From JANQJA01 sp040880285 (lineage in GTDB: Bacteria > Pseudomonadota > Gammaproteobacteria > Pseudomonadales > Azotimanducaceae): a DNA stretch of 64,000 nt. This document shows positions 1 to 9,300 of this stretch, one piece after another. Where the stretch lies: contig JBBDIT010000007.1 in assembly GCA_040880285.1 (NCBI GenBank), forward strand, positions 119,729-183,728. The letters run 5' to 3'. The notes under the pieces were generated by a model. It worked only from the letters and a program-made list of their open reading frames with translations, did no database searches and was not told the DNA's origin. A program made the position numbers and the translations under genes. How positions within the stretch are numbered: position 1 is the first letter of the stretch; every line of letters begins with the position of its first letter.

Positions 1-499
1 CGATTTCGCTCATATGAATCGAATCACCAATGTCGAGCTTTTCAATATCAACTTCAATGTACTCTGGCAGATTGCCCGGCAGACAGCTGACTTCGATTGA
101 GGTCAAATTGTGTGCAATCTGGCCGTTGTGGAGTTTAACTCCTGGGCACAGATCTTCATTGATGAAGTGGAACGGCACCTCGACGGTAATTTCCTGGTCC
201 ATCCTGACCCGGAAGAAGTCCGCATGCAGAATTCGGTCTTTTGCCGGATGCCGCTGCAGGTCCTTGACGATCGCCTGCGCTTGATCGCCAGCAGCCTTGA
301 TGGTAATAATCTGCGAAAAGAATGCTTCTGTTTCACAGGCCTTATGCAGGTCTTTATGGGGTATCGACAGCGAAACGGCATCTTTGCCCGCGCCGTACAG
401 GACGACGGGGACCAGATCAGCTTCCCGACGCAGGCGGCGGCTCGCACCTTTCCCTATGTCGGATCGCAGTTCTGCTGTCAGTTCAATTTGGTCTGACAT
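1..499 (-). CDS. rplY: 50S ribosomal protein L25, CTC-type (partial)
   Basis: Binds 5S rRNA in the large ribosomal subunit. The reading frame opens at the ATG at 499-497 behind an AGGAG box and stays open for 166 codons to the window edge, so the C-terminus is missing. The start reads MSDQIELTAELRSDIGKGAS and is followed by the RRLRREADLVPVVLYG segment typical of L25. E. coli L25 has 94 residues. This one is already beyond 160, so it carries the extra C-terminal domain of the long CTC form. It lies 75 nt downstream of prs, as in many gammaproteobacteria, where pth usually follows. Identification is firm; total length is unknown. Confidence 0.93.
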   Translation of the reverse strand, partial: MSDQIELTAELRSDIGKGASRRLRREADLVPVVLYGAGKDAVSLSIPHKDLHKACETEAFFSQIITIKAAGDQAQAIVKDLQRHPAKDRILHADFFRVRMDQEITVEVPFHFINEDLCPGVKLHNGQIAHNLTSIEVSCLPGNLPEYIEVDIEKLDIGDSIHMSEI

Positions 500-574
500 G
501 GATAGTTCTCCTGGTTGTTGCCGGACACCATCGCGACCATGATGTCCAGCGCTTAAATGAGCCCCACTGATTCA

Positions 575-1546
575 TTATGAAAACAGCGTAGGCTGTACTC
601 TCTTGCTAAAGAGCGCGCTAAGCGACTCTTCATTGCTGACCCTGCGTATCGATTCCGCCAATTCCTCAGCTATGCTGATCTGGCGAATTCTCTGGCAACG
701 TTCAGCTTCCTTACTCAGTGGGATGGTGTCGGTTACGATCAACTCATCCAACATTGAATTCTCGATGTTCATTAAAGCCTTGCCCGATAACACCGGGTGT
801 GTACAGTAGGCGATAACCTTCAGCGCACCTTCTGACTTGAGCGCTTTGGCCGCAGAACATAATGTGCCTGCGGTATCAATGATGTCATCCACCAGCACAC
901 AAGTCCTGCCTTCGACGTCACCGATAATATGCATGACCTCTGCCTCATTGGCATTAGGTCGACGCTTGTCGATAATCGCAAGATCGGCGTCATCCAACTG
1001 CTTGGCCATGGCACGCGCCCTGACAACACCACCAACATCGGGCGAAACGATCATCAGGTCCTCAGGCGCCTGTCTCGTTATATCCCGCAACATCACCGGT
1101 GTTGCGTAGATATTGTCGACGGGAATATTAAAAAAGCCCTGAATCTGGTCAGCGTGCAGGTCAATTGTCAATATTCGATCAATGCCTGATGCGCTTAACA
1201 TATCCGCCACTACCTTTGCGGTAATCGGTACTCTTGCGGACCTCACCCTTCGGTCCTGCCTCGCGTAACCAAAATATGGCATTACCGCCGTAATCCGGTG
1301 AGCCGACGCGCGATGCAGGCAATCTGCCATCACAATCAACTCGATGAGGTTATCGTTGGTCGGCGCACAGGTCGGCTGGATGACAAACACATCTTTACCA
1401 CGCACATTATCGTGGATCTCGATGTTTACCTCACCGTCACTGAAACGACCGACTTCTGCCGCACCCAGATCCATCTTGAGTCGATTCGCTACCCGGCTCG
1501 CCAACACAGGGTGAGCATTGCCCGTAAAGATCTTTAGTTCTGCCAC
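575..1546 (-). CDS. prs: Ribose-phosphate pyrophosphokinase
   Basis: Makes PRPP from ribose 5-phosphate and ATP in the cytoplasm, feeding purine, pyrimidine, NAD, histidine and tryptophan synthesis. The 323-residue protein is slightly longer than the E. coli enzyme (315). Visible motifs are the ATP-contacting RQDR around residues 96-99, the DLHADQ segment around 129-134 and the PRPP loop VDDIIDTAGT at 219-228. Translation starts at a GTG preceded by GGAAG. It lies between tRNA-Gln (41 nt upstream) and rplY, the usual gammaproteobacterial order. No missing residues are apparent. Confidence 0.97.
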   Translation of the reverse strand: MAELKIFTGNAHPVLASRVANRLKMDLGAAEVGRFSDGEVNIEIHDNVRGKDVFVIQPTCAPTNDNLIELIVMADCLHRASAHRITAVMPYFGYARQDRRVRSARVPITAKVVADMLSASGIDRILTIDLHADQIQGFFNIPVDNIYATPVMLRDITRQAPEDLMIVSPDVGGVVRARAMAKQLDDADLAIIDKRRPNANEAEVMHIIGDVEGRTCVLVDDIIDTAGTLCSAAKALKSEGALKVIAYCTHPVLSGKALMNIENSMLDELIVTDTIPLSKEAERCQRIRQISIAEELAESIRRVSNEESLSALFSKRVQPTLFS

Positions 1547-1587
1547 GGCTACTTCCAGCGCTCTGGTATCTTTGCTTGACTAAACTT

Positions 1588-1663
1588 TGGCTGGGGTGGC
1601 AGGACTCGAACCTGCGAATGCAAGGATCAAAACCTTGTGCCTTACCAACTTGGCGACACCCCA
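1588..1663 (-). tRNA. tRNA-Gln (anticodon TTG)
   Basis: The 76-nt cloverleaf on the minus strand has acceptor stem TGGGGTG paired with CACCCCA, an anticodon stem CAAGG/CCTTG around loop TTTTGAT (anticodon TTG at 1630-1628), a GGTTCGAGTCC T arm and an encoded CCA at 1590-1588. It sits between ispE and prs, a conserved position. Confidence 0.95.
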
Positions 1664-1691
1664 ATTTGCTAAAGAGACTGCCTGATTTCGG

Positions 1692-2552
1692 CTAAATGCC
1701 CAACTCCGTGTGTAACGGCGATTTGTTCATACCTTCGGCTTTGAATGCTGTCCATTGTGGCGGTACAGCGGCCAATACCTCATCGGCTAGAAGTTCGGAC
1801 GCCAGGTCCAGAAATACGCTGGCACCGGTGCCGGTCATTCTAGCAGGGCCCCATTGGCTAAGCCACCGAACGGCTTCGTCTACCGCCGGATACAGCCTTC
1901 GCACCAGCGCTTCACATGCGTTGAATGACCCCTGCTCCAAAAAACGCGCTATTGTGATCGCAGTTCCATTGCGTGTCAAATCCGGATGACCAAAGATGGC
2001 GGCGGTTTCGACGCTAACGCCCGGATGCACAACCACATACCAGGCGGGCGGCAGGTCCATCGGGGTCAACACCTCACCGGTACCCCCGGCGAAAGCGCTA
2101 TGGCCGCAAACGAACACCGGGACATCAGCGCCCAGTCCACGGCCCAGTTCTGCCAGTTCGTCGAGCCCGAGGCCTTGACTCCACAACCGATTCAGCCCGA
2201 GCAGCGTGGTTGCGGCATCGGAGCTACCACCCCCGAGTCCCGCGCCCTGGGGAATCCGCTTGTCCAGCCGGATCCTGGCGCCACCCGGATATCCGGTCAC
2301 GCGCTTTAAAGCCATGGCGGCCTGAAATACGAGGTTGCCTTCCTGTGGAATGTTCTCCTGCGGAATGGCAATACCGGTCGCCGTGAGGCACTCGAGGCTT
2401 AGGTCCCGCGTGGCGCCGATTAGTGAGAGTTGATCGCTGAAATCGAGTAATTGAAACACGGTCTCAATATTGTGATAGCCGTCGGTTCGCCGACCCAGAA
2501 TATTCAGGCCCAGGTTGATTTTAGCTGGCGCCGGCAGCGTCAATTCGTCCAT
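1692..2552 (-). CDS. ispE: 4-diphosphocytidyl-2-C-methyl-D-erythritol kinase
   Basis: Phosphorylates CDP-methylerythritol in the non-mevalonate (MEP) isoprenoid pathway; cytoplasmic GHMP kinase. The 286-residue protein has the N-terminal PAKINLGL motif with Lys11, the phosphate-binding loop GLGGGSSDAA at 105-114 and GADVPVF with the catalytic Asp143. Length matches the family. Its start overlaps the 3' end of lolB by 13 nt, so translation is probably coupled. No strong ribosome-binding site precedes the ATG. Confidence 0.96.
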   Translation of the reverse strand: MDELTLPAPAKINLGLNILGRRTDGYHNIETVFQLLDFSDQLSLIGATRDLSLECLTATGIAIPQENIPQEGNLVFQAAMALKRVTGYPGGARIRLDKRIPQGAGLGGGSSDAATTLLGLNRLWSQGLGLDELAELGRGLGADVPVFVCGHSAFAGGTGEVLTPMDLPPAWYVVVHPGVSVETAAIFGHPDLTRNGTAITIARFLEQGSFNACEALVRRLYPAVDEAVRWLSQWGPARMTGTGASVFLDLASELLADEVLAAVPPQWTAFKAEGMNKSPLHTELGI

Positions 2553-3073
2553 TGACGAATCGCCATGATGAGCTTGACCTCCGGGCGCGTCAGTCGGATC
2601 CGCACTGGCAGCGCCTGTTCAATTGCCAGGTACTCGACCTTCCAGCCAAATTGGGTAAAGCCATGGTTCACATCCCGATAACGACCGGGCGCAGGACGCC
2701 CCCTCACCCAGTACTTCATTTGGGCAACAGGAAAATTGAAGCCCATGACGTTCGCCAACAGTTCGTCAGCGGACACGGCAAATACCGGCTCTTCCCCTGG
2801 AACCCGCAGCACCACACCTTGATCAGTTCCGCTGATATTGGCGACTCCCATGCCCAGTGGACCTAGCAAATGGATTTCGAACTGATCACCGTCCTGTTGC
2901 CAGTCGATCGTGAAATTGCCTCGTTCCTGGCCAGCTGAAATGCCGAGCTTGCCACGCAAGGACCAGGTCCCATCTTCCGGCACCACATCGCCCGTCACGA
3001 CCGGTTGCGTTGAACAGGCAGTAAGAAACATCAGGGCCAGAAGCGCATATCCCAACGCGGCGCGCGCGGTCAC
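2540..3073 (-). CDS. lolB: Outer-membrane lipoprotein insertion factor LolB
   Basis: Receives lipoproteins from the periplasmic carrier LolA and inserts them into the outer membrane. The 177-residue precursor has a hydrophobic signal segment ending in lipobox LTAC with Cys20. Ser at +2 is compatible with outer-membrane sorting by E. coli rules. The remainder matches the LolB-type beta barrel in size and position and includes the segment WSLRGKLGISAGQERGNFTI. Start is a GTG with AAAGGA 8-9 nt upstream. It lies between a TPR lipoprotein (11 nt upstream) and ispE, which is the conserved lolB location. It is somewhat shorter than the E. coli protein. Confidence 0.9.
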   Translation of the reverse strand: MTARAALGYALLALMFLTACSTQPVVTGDVVPEDGTWSLRGKLGISAGQERGNFTIDWQQDGDQFEIHLLGPLGMGVANISGTDQGVVLRVPGEEPVFAVSADELLANVMGFNFPVAQMKYWVRGRPAPGRYRDVNHGFTQFGWKVEYLAIEQALPVRIRLTRPEVKLIMAIRQWTN

Positions 3074-3084
3074 GAATGCATCCT

Positions 3085-4848
3085 TTACTGACCGATCAAT
3101 CGTTCAATGACCCGTTTCAGAATGTCACTGTCAGGTTTGAGTTCAAGCGCCTTGTCCCACACCTTGTGTGCTTCCGCTTTCTCACCCACCGCCCAGAGTA
3201 CCTCGCCAAGGTGCGCGGCTACTTCATCATTGGGTAACAATTCAAGTGCACGGCGCAAGTGCATAATCGCTTCATCGAAATTCTCAAGGCGATACATCAC
3301 CCAGCCGAGACTGTCGATAAACGCCGCCTCATTCGGTTTGATCTCAAGCGCGCGCTGGATCAGTGACAGGGCCTCGTCGTGACGATCCGTCTGATCCGTA
3401 AGCGTATATCCCAATGCATTGAGTGCATCGGCATTGTCAGGGTCGAGCTCGATAATCCGGTCCAGGTCTCTTTCAAGGATGTCGAGGCGCCCAAACTTCT
3501 CACCGGTCATCGCCCGGAAGTACAATAAATCAATATTGCCCGGCTCATTTTCAATTGCCAAATCCATGAGCGCAAAGACTTCGTCCTCAAGACCACGTTC
3601 ACTAAGCATTTGTGCTTCAACCATCACGATCTGGTTAAAGCGTTGTGGCTGCTCCGCTCGCATTGTCTCAAGATAACTGCGGGCCTCGGAGATCCTGCCG
3701 TCATCGGCCATGAGTGAAACAATACGCGATAACGCCGGTAGATATTCGTAGCCGGTGCCAACCTGCCTGTAGTGTTTGATTGCGGTGGGAATTTCATTGT
3801 TCTTCTCGGCAAGGCTACCGAGGTAGAAGTGGGCTTCACCCGCCCGGCGATTCCAGCGCACCATCTGTTGTAAGTAATCTTTGGCAATCTGATCATCGCC
3901 CTGTTCCATGGAAATGAGGGCAAGCGCAAACAAAATGTCACCGTCACCGGGTGCCTGTGTCAGCACCAACTCGTATTGTGCCCTGGCATCGTCCAGGCGA
4001 TCCGCCTCAAACAACAACCGTGCATAGATCAAGCGCAGCCTGCGATTCTCGCTCAGCTCTTCGATTGCATCTTCCAGGAACGAGATCGCATCACTGCTGC
4101 GATGCAGGTCCTTGAGCGCAGTCACTTTCAGGATAATCACATTGATGTTCATCGTCTCTGCAAGCATCTGGTCCGCCAGCTCAAGTGCCTCCGTCAGCCG
4201 TCCGCTTTGCTCCAGCAGCACTGCCTTGGAAAACATCAACTGTTCGTCATCCGGAAATTCTTCCAGCATCCGAGTCATCACTTCCAGCAATGCGTCCCGA
4301 CTCTGGTCATCCAGGTTCGCCGCGCGGTAGGCAAACATTGGAAAATCCGCCAGGCCGCCCAGACGTTTGACTGCTTCCAGGTGATAAACGGCACCTTCAA
4401 GATCGCCGGTCTTCATGAGCTGGTCGGCCGCATGACGATGCGCATCAATATCGTCCGGGTCTTCCTCTGCCCAGATTTTGGCAGTTTGCAAGGCCGCCTC
4501 ATCGCGCTTGAGATAGGTAGCCAGACGCGTCGCCCTGGCCGCCACCCCCGGGTCCCGGGTCTGGAGTGTCGCCTCAACGTACTTCTCAAGTGCAGTGTCG
4601 AACTCGCCGCGATATCCGGCAACTTCCGCTACCAGCAAGCCATATAAGGTGTCCTTGGGAAACGGGGATACGGGATAGTCGTCCGGATGCGGACGGGGCG
4701 GCGGTGCAGGTTGATGGACAGCTTCTTCGTCAAGGACCTTGCCAGCAGCAACTTCACCAGGCTCGGCTTCTGGCCCGGACACGCTTTCACAACCCGCCAA
4801 TATCAGCAAGGCAAGTGACGGGACCAGGATGTGTCGCAAGAAATTCAT
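3085..4848 (-). CDS. TPR-repeat lipoprotein
   Basis: Predicted envelope lipoprotein of 587 residues built almost entirely of tetratricopeptide repeats, a protein-interaction scaffold. The ATG at 4848-4846 is chosen over a TTG nine bases upstream because it gives a clean signal peptide ending in LAGC (lipid cysteine Cys20). Glu follows at +2. A Pro- and Glu-rich linker precedes repeats that run to the C-terminus, for example DADALNALGYTLTDQ and PNEAAFIDSLGWVMYRLENF. The same kind of protein is found divergent from hemA and upstream of lolB in Pseudomonas. Partner and exact function are not known to me. Confidence 0.85.
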   Translation of the reverse strand: MNFLRHILVPSLALLILAGCESVSGPEAEPGEVAAGKVLDEEAVHQPAPPPRPHPDDYPVSPFPKDTLYGLLVAEVAGYRGEFDTALEKYVEATLQTRDPGVAARATRLATYLKRDEAALQTAKIWAEEDPDDIDAHRHAADQLMKTGDLEGAVYHLEAVKRLGGLADFPMFAYRAANLDDQSRDALLEVMTRMLEEFPDDEQLMFSKAVLLEQSGRLTEALELADQMLAETMNINVIILKVTALKDLHRSSDAISFLEDAIEELSENRRLRLIYARLLFEADRLDDARAQYELVLTQAPGDGDILFALALISMEQGDDQIAKDYLQQMVRWNRRAGEAHFYLGSLAEKNNEIPTAIKHYRQVGTGYEYLPALSRIVSLMADDGRISEARSYLETMRAEQPQRFNQIVMVEAQMLSERGLEDEVFALMDLAIENEPGNIDLLYFRAMTGEKFGRLDILERDLDRIIELDPDNADALNALGYTLTDQTDRHDEALSLIQRALEIKPNEAAFIDSLGWVMYRLENFDEAIMHLRRALELLPNDEVAAHLGEVLWAVGEKAEAHKVWDKALELKPDSDILKRVIERLIGQ

Positions 4849-5078
4849 TAGTTTCAAAGCCTTAGTAATCGCTGTCTCACCGCAATGACCAACAATAACC
4901 TATATTCGGGCTGACAACCCACGTACAATAAGATGCTTGGATCTCGTTGCGGACCAGTGGATGAGTGCACAATCCGCATATCGGGGTTCATTCTACTTTT
5001 ACGTGACCTTCGAGTCATCCGATCGTTCCCTGGATGCACACGAGACCCGGTATGGGATCCAGACTCAAACAGACTTCG
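4849..5078. promoter_or_regulatory. Divergent intergenic region hemA / TPR lipoprotein
   Basis: This 230-nt spacer separates two divergent operons and must hold both promoters. I could not pick a convincing -35/-10 pair or operator by eye. Short frames crossing it are not supported. Confidence 0.4.
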
Positions 5079-6350
5079 ATGGAATTATTGATAGTCGGCA
5101 TTAACCACAAAACCGCGCCTGTTGCGCTCCGGGAGAAGATTGCCTTCGCTCCGGAGGAACTCGGGCAGGCTTTGCATGACCTTAAATCCAACGAGGGTTT
5201 GGCGGAAGTCGCGATCCTGTCCACCTGTAACCGCACAGAAATCTACGCTGTCTGCGATGACATCGGGCAGCAGAAAATCACCAGTTGGTTATCCCGTTAC
5301 CAGGGACTGCCCATAGAGTCTCTCAACTCCTCGCTTTATGCACTGACCGGCACGGCCTCGATCAAACATTTGTTGCACGTCGCCGCAGGACTCGATTCGA
5401 TGGTGCTCGGTGAACCGCAGATCCTCGGACAGGTTAAGGAATGTTTTTCCAGGGCGCAGGCCCATAATACGGTTGGACCGACGCTGCACAGGCTATCGCA
5501 GCATACTTACCGAATTGCCAAGAAGGTCCGCAGCAGTACTGCTATCGGCCAGAATCCCGTATCCGTTGCGTCTATCGCTGTTGACCTCGCAGCACAACTC
5601 TTTACCGATGTCGCCAATTGCAGAGTACTTCTGATTGGCGCGGGTGAAACCATTGAACTGGTAGGCAAACACTTGACCAATGCCGGCGCCAGGAACCTGA
5701 TCATAGCGAACCGTACTCTGGAAAATGCCGTCACCCTTGCTGATAAGCTGGGCGGTTCCGCCATCACCCTGGCCGACATTCCCGACCATCTGGCCAATAC
5801 CGACATCCTGATCGCATCGACCGCAAGCCAGTTACCCATTCTTGGTAAAGGCACAGTAGAGCGAGCGCTAAAGCAACGGCGCCATAGCCCCATCTTTATG
5901 GTGGATCTTGCGGTACCAAGGGATATCGAACCTGAAATTGCAAACCTGCGCGACGTCTACCTTTACAGCGTCGATGATCTCGAACAAATGATCGCCGAGA
6001 ATATCAGCAATCGCGAAGAAGCCGCCCGTGAGGCCGAGGCCATCATCGATCAGGCACTCACTGAAATCGATGCCGGTAATCGATCCAGGGAAGCAGTGGA
6101 TGTCCTCGTCAAATTTCGCAAAAAGCATGAAGCCATCAAGCAGATGGAACTCGACAAGGCGCTTGCCCGTCTTGCCAAAGGTGAGGACCCGGAAGAGGTA
6201 CTGGTGAGCCTTGCAAATCAACTTACCAACAAGATCATCCACATGCCGAGTGTCCAGATCAAACAGGCGAGTGTCCTGGGGAAAGACGACCTGATCGAAG
6301 CCATTAACCATCTCTTTGGGATCGACGACATCGAGGACAGCCAGAAGTAA
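5079..6350 (+). CDS. hemA: Glutamyl-tRNA reductase
   Basis: Catalyses the NADPH-dependent reduction of glutamyl-tRNA to glutamate-1-semialdehyde, the first committed step of C5 haem synthesis. With the start at 5079 the protein is 423 residues and begins MELLIVGINHKTAPV, like E. coli HemA (418). Upstream in-frame starts would add residues the family lacks. The catalytic Cys50 sits in STCNRTEIY. GEPQILGQVK at 111-120 and the nucleotide-binding GAGE at 187-190 are present. No strong ribosome-binding site is visible. The TAA is followed directly by the prfA ATG with no spacer. Confidence 0.96.
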   Translation: MELLIVGINHKTAPVALREKIAFAPEELGQALHDLKSNEGLAEVAILSTCNRTEIYAVCDDIGQQKITSWLSRYQGLPIESLNSSLYALTGTASIKHLLHVAAGLDSMVLGEPQILGQVKECFSRAQAHNTVGPTLHRLSQHTYRIAKKVRSSTAIGQNPVSVASIAVDLAAQLFTDVANCRVLLIGAGETIELVGKHLTNAGARNLIIANRTLENAVTLADKLGGSAITLADIPDHLANTDILIASTASQLPILGKGTVERALKQRRHSPIFMVDLAVPRDIEPEIANLRDVYLYSVDDLEQMIAENISNREEAAREAEAIIDQALTEIDAGNRSREAVDVLVKFRKKHEAIKQMELDKALARLAKGEDPEEVLVSLANQLTNKIIHMPSVQIKQASVLGKDDLIEAINHLFGIDDIEDSQK

Positions 6351-7448
6351 ATGCAACCCTCACTCAAGATCAAATTGGAACAGCTGCTCGAACGTTATGA
6401 TGAACTCGGTGCCCTTCTGAGCGACAGCGATACCATTGGTGACCAGAACCTCTTCCGGAAGTATTCGATGGAATACGCTGAAATCGAGCCGGTTGTCCTG
6501 TGCTATCGAGAATATGAAAAGAAATTCAAAGAGCATGGACAGGCGCTTGTGCTCCAGTCGGATGGCGACCCGGACATTCGCGATATGGCCGAAGAAGAGG
6601 CGGAATCCCTGGCTGAAGAACTGGATACGCTGGATGCACGGCTGCAATTACTGTTATTGCCACGAGACCCTAATGACTCACACAATGTGTTCCTGGAAAT
6701 CCGTGCCGGTACCGGTGGTGATGAAGCTGCCATATTTGCCGGCGACCTGTTTCGTATGTATGCCAGGTTTGCCGAAGAGAAAGGTTGGAAAGTAGAGGTT
6801 TTAAACGAGCGCGAAGGCGAGCACGGCGGCTTTAAAGAGATTATCAGCCGCATTGAGGGGAAAGACGTCTATGGTCTGCTGAAATTCGAATCCGGCGCCC
6901 ATCGCGTACAACGTGTACCGCAGACAGAATCACAAGGTCGCATCCACACTTCCGCATGCACTGTTGCGGTAATGCCTGAAATTGAGGAACTGGACCAGAT
7001 CGAAATCGACAAGGGCGACCTCAGGGTCGATACTTATCGCGCCTCCGGCGCCGGCGGACAGCACGTCAACAAAACCGATTCTGCCGTGAGGCTGACACAC
7101 TTACCGACCGGCATCGTCGTCGAGTGCCAGGACGAACGTTCCCAGCACAAGAACAGGGCACGGGCAATGAGCCTGTTGCAAGCCAAATTGATGGACCAGG
7201 CGCAGCAAGAGCAAGTTTCGGAACAGGCGGAACGGCGCCGGACCCTGGTAGGTAGTGGCGATCGTTCTGAGAAAATTCGAACCTACAATTTCCCCGACGG
7301 GCGGGTTACTGACCACCGTATTAACCTCACGGTCCATCGACTGGCTCAAACCATGGCAGGAGACTTATCTCCGATCATCGATCAACTGGTGCAGGAGCAT
7401 CAGGCAGACCTTTTGAGCTCCATTAGTAGCGAAGTCCATGAAGCCTGA
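6351..7448 (+). CDS. prfA: Peptide chain release factor 1
   Basis: Recognises UAA and UAG stop codons and triggers peptide release. The 365-residue protein carries the codon-recognition tripeptide P-Q-T at 190-192 (the RF1-type PxT, not the SPF of RF2) and the peptidyl-transferase-centre motif GGQ at 235-237 within SGAGGQHVNKTDSA. It starts immediately after the hemA stop and overlaps prmC by 11 nt, so the three genes are probably translationally coupled. Confidence 0.97.
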   Translation: MQPSLKIKLEQLLERYDELGALLSDSDTIGDQNLFRKYSMEYAEIEPVVLCYREYEKKFKEHGQALVLQSDGDPDIRDMAEEEAESLAEELDTLDARLQLLLLPRDPNDSHNVFLEIRAGTGGDEAAIFAGDLFRMYARFAEEKGWKVEVLNEREGEHGGFKEIISRIEGKDVYGLLKFESGAHRVQRVPQTESQGRIHTSACTVAVMPEIEELDQIEIDKGDLRVDTYRASGAGGQHVNKTDSAVRLTHLPTGIVVECQDERSQHKNRARAMSLLQAKLMDQAQQEQVSEQAERRRTLVGSGDRSEKIRTYNFPDGRVTDHRINLTVHRLAQTMAGDLSPIIDQLVQEHQADLLSSISSEVHEA

Positions 7449-8289
7449 GACATTACCTCAAGTCACCGTAAGGGATGCCCTTTCAGCCACGGCACGATTG
7501 GCGAATTGCTCTGACTCACCGGAACTGGATTGCCAGATCCTATTGGCAGATGTACTGGGCGTTTCACGCAGCTGGCTTTACAGTCATGACGATATAACGC
7601 TGAATGTCGATGACATGCGCCGGTTCCAATCAATGATCGAACGAAGACAGGCTGGCGAGCCGGTCGCATATATTACGGGCCAGCGGCCATTCTGGGATAT
7701 GACGCTCGAAGTTTCCCCCGCAACCCTGGTCCCACGTCCCGAGACCGAACTATTGGTTGAAGCGGTTCTGGACAGCAGACCAGACTCGCCGTTGACTGCC
7801 ATTGACCTTGGAACCGGCAGCGGCGCGATCGCAATTGCACTTGCAAGGGAGCGCTGCTCCTGGCAGCTGTATGCCAGCGACAATAGCCTCGAGTCGCTCA
7901 CCATCGCGAAGCATAATGCTGCGCAATGGAGTGCCGACCGCATCATTTTTTTGTGTGCCGACTGGTTGGCTGCATTCAGGCACCAGGCATTTGACGTCAT
8001 CGTCTGCAATCCGCCTTACATCCAAGGCGGCGACCCGCATCTAAAAGACTTGTGTCATGAGCCAGCCAGCGCCCTTATCGCAAATGACAACGGGCTCGGT
8101 GATCTAAAGCGCGTGATCAACGCATCGGTTACAGCGATCCGTCCAGGCGGTCACATCTTTCTTGAACACGGTTACGACCAACAAGAGATCGTGGTCGATC
8201 TCCTGGTTCAGGCTGGATATACCACAATCAAACCCGGTAGTGACCTTGCCGGCAATCCACGGTTTGTTTCAGGATACTACCAGCCGTGA
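7438..8289 (+). CDS. prmC: Release factor glutamine methyltransferase
   Basis: Methylates the GGQ glutamine of release factors using S-adenosylmethionine, so its substrate is encoded just upstream. The 283-residue protein has an N-terminal helical domain, the SAM-binding DLGTGSGA at 123-130 and the catalytic NPPY at 191-194. Length and motifs match PrmC (HemK). It overlaps prfA by 11 nt and moeB by 4 nt. Confidence 0.96.
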   Translation: MKPETLPQVTVRDALSATARLANCSDSPELDCQILLADVLGVSRSWLYSHDDITLNVDDMRRFQSMIERRQAGEPVAYITGQRPFWDMTLEVSPATLVPRPETELLVEAVLDSRPDSPLTAIDLGTGSGAIAIALARERCSWQLYASDNSLESLTIAKHNAAQWSADRIIFLCADWLAAFRHQAFDVIVCNPPYIQGGDPHLKDLCHEPASALIANDNGLGDLKRVINASVTAIRPGGHIFLEHGYDQQEIVVDLLVQAGYTTIKPGSDLAGNPRFVSGYYQP

Positions 8290-9026
8290 ATGACGACGAA
8301 CTGCTCCGTTATAGTCGTCAGATCATGTTGCCTGACATCGACATAGAGGGGCAGGAAAAATTACTGGCTGCCCATGTACTTATCATGGGCCTGGGCGGCC
8401 TCGGCAGCCCCGTCGCGCTATACCTCGCAGCGGCAGGGGTCGGACACCTGACACTAGTTGATTTCGATCAGGTTGACCTGTCCAACCTGCAACGCCAGAT
8501 CGTTCACGGCACGGCTGACATCGGCCGACTCAAGGCGGAATCCGCCCGTGACCGCATCGCCGACATCAACCCCAATACCACCGTCACCTGCATAACAGAA
8601 AAACTCGATCAGGAAGGAATCAGCCTCGCAATCGCAGGCGTGGATCTCGTCGTCGACGGCACCGACAATTTCACCACGCGATTTGAAGTCAACCAGGCCT
8701 GCGTCACAACGCGCACGCCGCTCGTTTCCGGCGCTGCCATACAGCTTGAGGGCCAGGTTATGGTCTACGATCCACGGGATCCGGCCTGCCCCTGCTACCA
8801 GTGCCTGTACCAGGACGCCAGCGACGAACAATTCAATTGTGCCGAAAACGGAGTCGCCGCACCTGTGGTCGGCATCATCGGCACAGTCCAGGCCATGGAA
8901 ACCGTGAAACTCATCATCGGCATTGGTCAATCATTGGCCGGCTACTTGCTTGTGTTTGATGCCAAAGCAATGGAGTGGCGAAAACTCAAACTCCCCCGCA
9001 ATTCCGCGTGTAAAGTCTGCTCTTAG
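8286..9026 (+). CDS. moeB: MoeB/ThiF-family adenylyltransferase
   Basis: E1-like enzyme that adenylates the C-terminus of a small sulfur-carrier protein, most likely MoaD for molybdopterin synthesis. The 246-residue protein has nucleotide-binding GLGGLG at 35-40, DGTDN around 124-128 and two zinc-ligand pairs, C170/C173 and C242/C245. There is no rhodanese domain, which favours MoeB over longer MoeZ-type fusions. A role with ThiS cannot be excluded from sequence alone. The GTG start overlaps the prmC stop. It is the last gene before the convergent spacer with lipA. Confidence 0.87.
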   Translation: MNDDELLRYSRQIMLPDIDIEGQEKLLAAHVLIMGLGGLGSPVALYLAAAGVGHLTLVDFDQVDLSNLQRQIVHGTADIGRLKAESARDRIADINPNTTVTCITEKLDQEGISLAIAGVDLVVDGTDNFTTRFEVNQACVTTRTPLVSGAAIQLEGQVMVYDPRDPACPCYQCLYQDASDEQFNCAENGVAAPVVGIIGTVQAMETVKLIIGIGQSLAGYLLVFDAKAMEWRKLKLPRNSACKVCS

Positions 9027-9033
9027 AACAGCT

Positions 9034-9086
9034 AACAGGACGGCGCTGGCGCGCCTACTGAACGGGCCTTCGGGCCCTACAGAACG
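9034..9086. repeat. Direct repeat copy 1 with GGGCC hairpin
   Basis: This 53-nt sequence begins AACAGGACGGCGCTGGCGCG and contains the hairpin GGGCC-TTCG-GGCCC. It recurs at 9301-9352 with a single base fewer in the loop. Shorter relatives of its second half (ACAGAACGGGCCTTCGGCC, then GGACGTGGCTTCGCCGCTAC) follow directly to about 9138. Confidence 0.85.
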
Positions 9087-9154
9087 CAGGCTACAGAACG
9101 GGCCTTCGGCCCTACAGGACGTGGCTTCGCCGCTACAGCCTACGGGATGGGACT

Positions 9155-9282
9155 GGCAGGTGCTTCGATTCGCGTAGTTCATGTGCGTTAAGCGAGGGCA
9201 TGGATGCCCGAGTAGCACATGCTGTCTGTTCGAACCGGCGGCAGGGATGACGCCGGTGAGTAAGCGAATTGAAGTACCTGCC
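9155..9282. repeat. 128-nt inverted-repeat element with two internal hairpins
   Basis: The ends GGCAGGTGCTTCGATTCGC (9155-9173) and GCGAATTGAAGTACCTGCC (9264-9282) are complementary at 17 of 19 positions. Inside lie stem CATGTGC/GCACATG (9180-9186 with 9215-9221) enclosing GGGCAT/ATGCCC (9196-9201 with 9204-9209), and stem ACCGGCG/CGCCGGT (9234-9240 with 9251-9257). The whole can fold as a junction. It resembles a small non-autonomous or REP-type element; no protein is encoded. Confidence 0.65.
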
Positions 9283-9300
9283 AGGTCGAAAAGAATAGCC

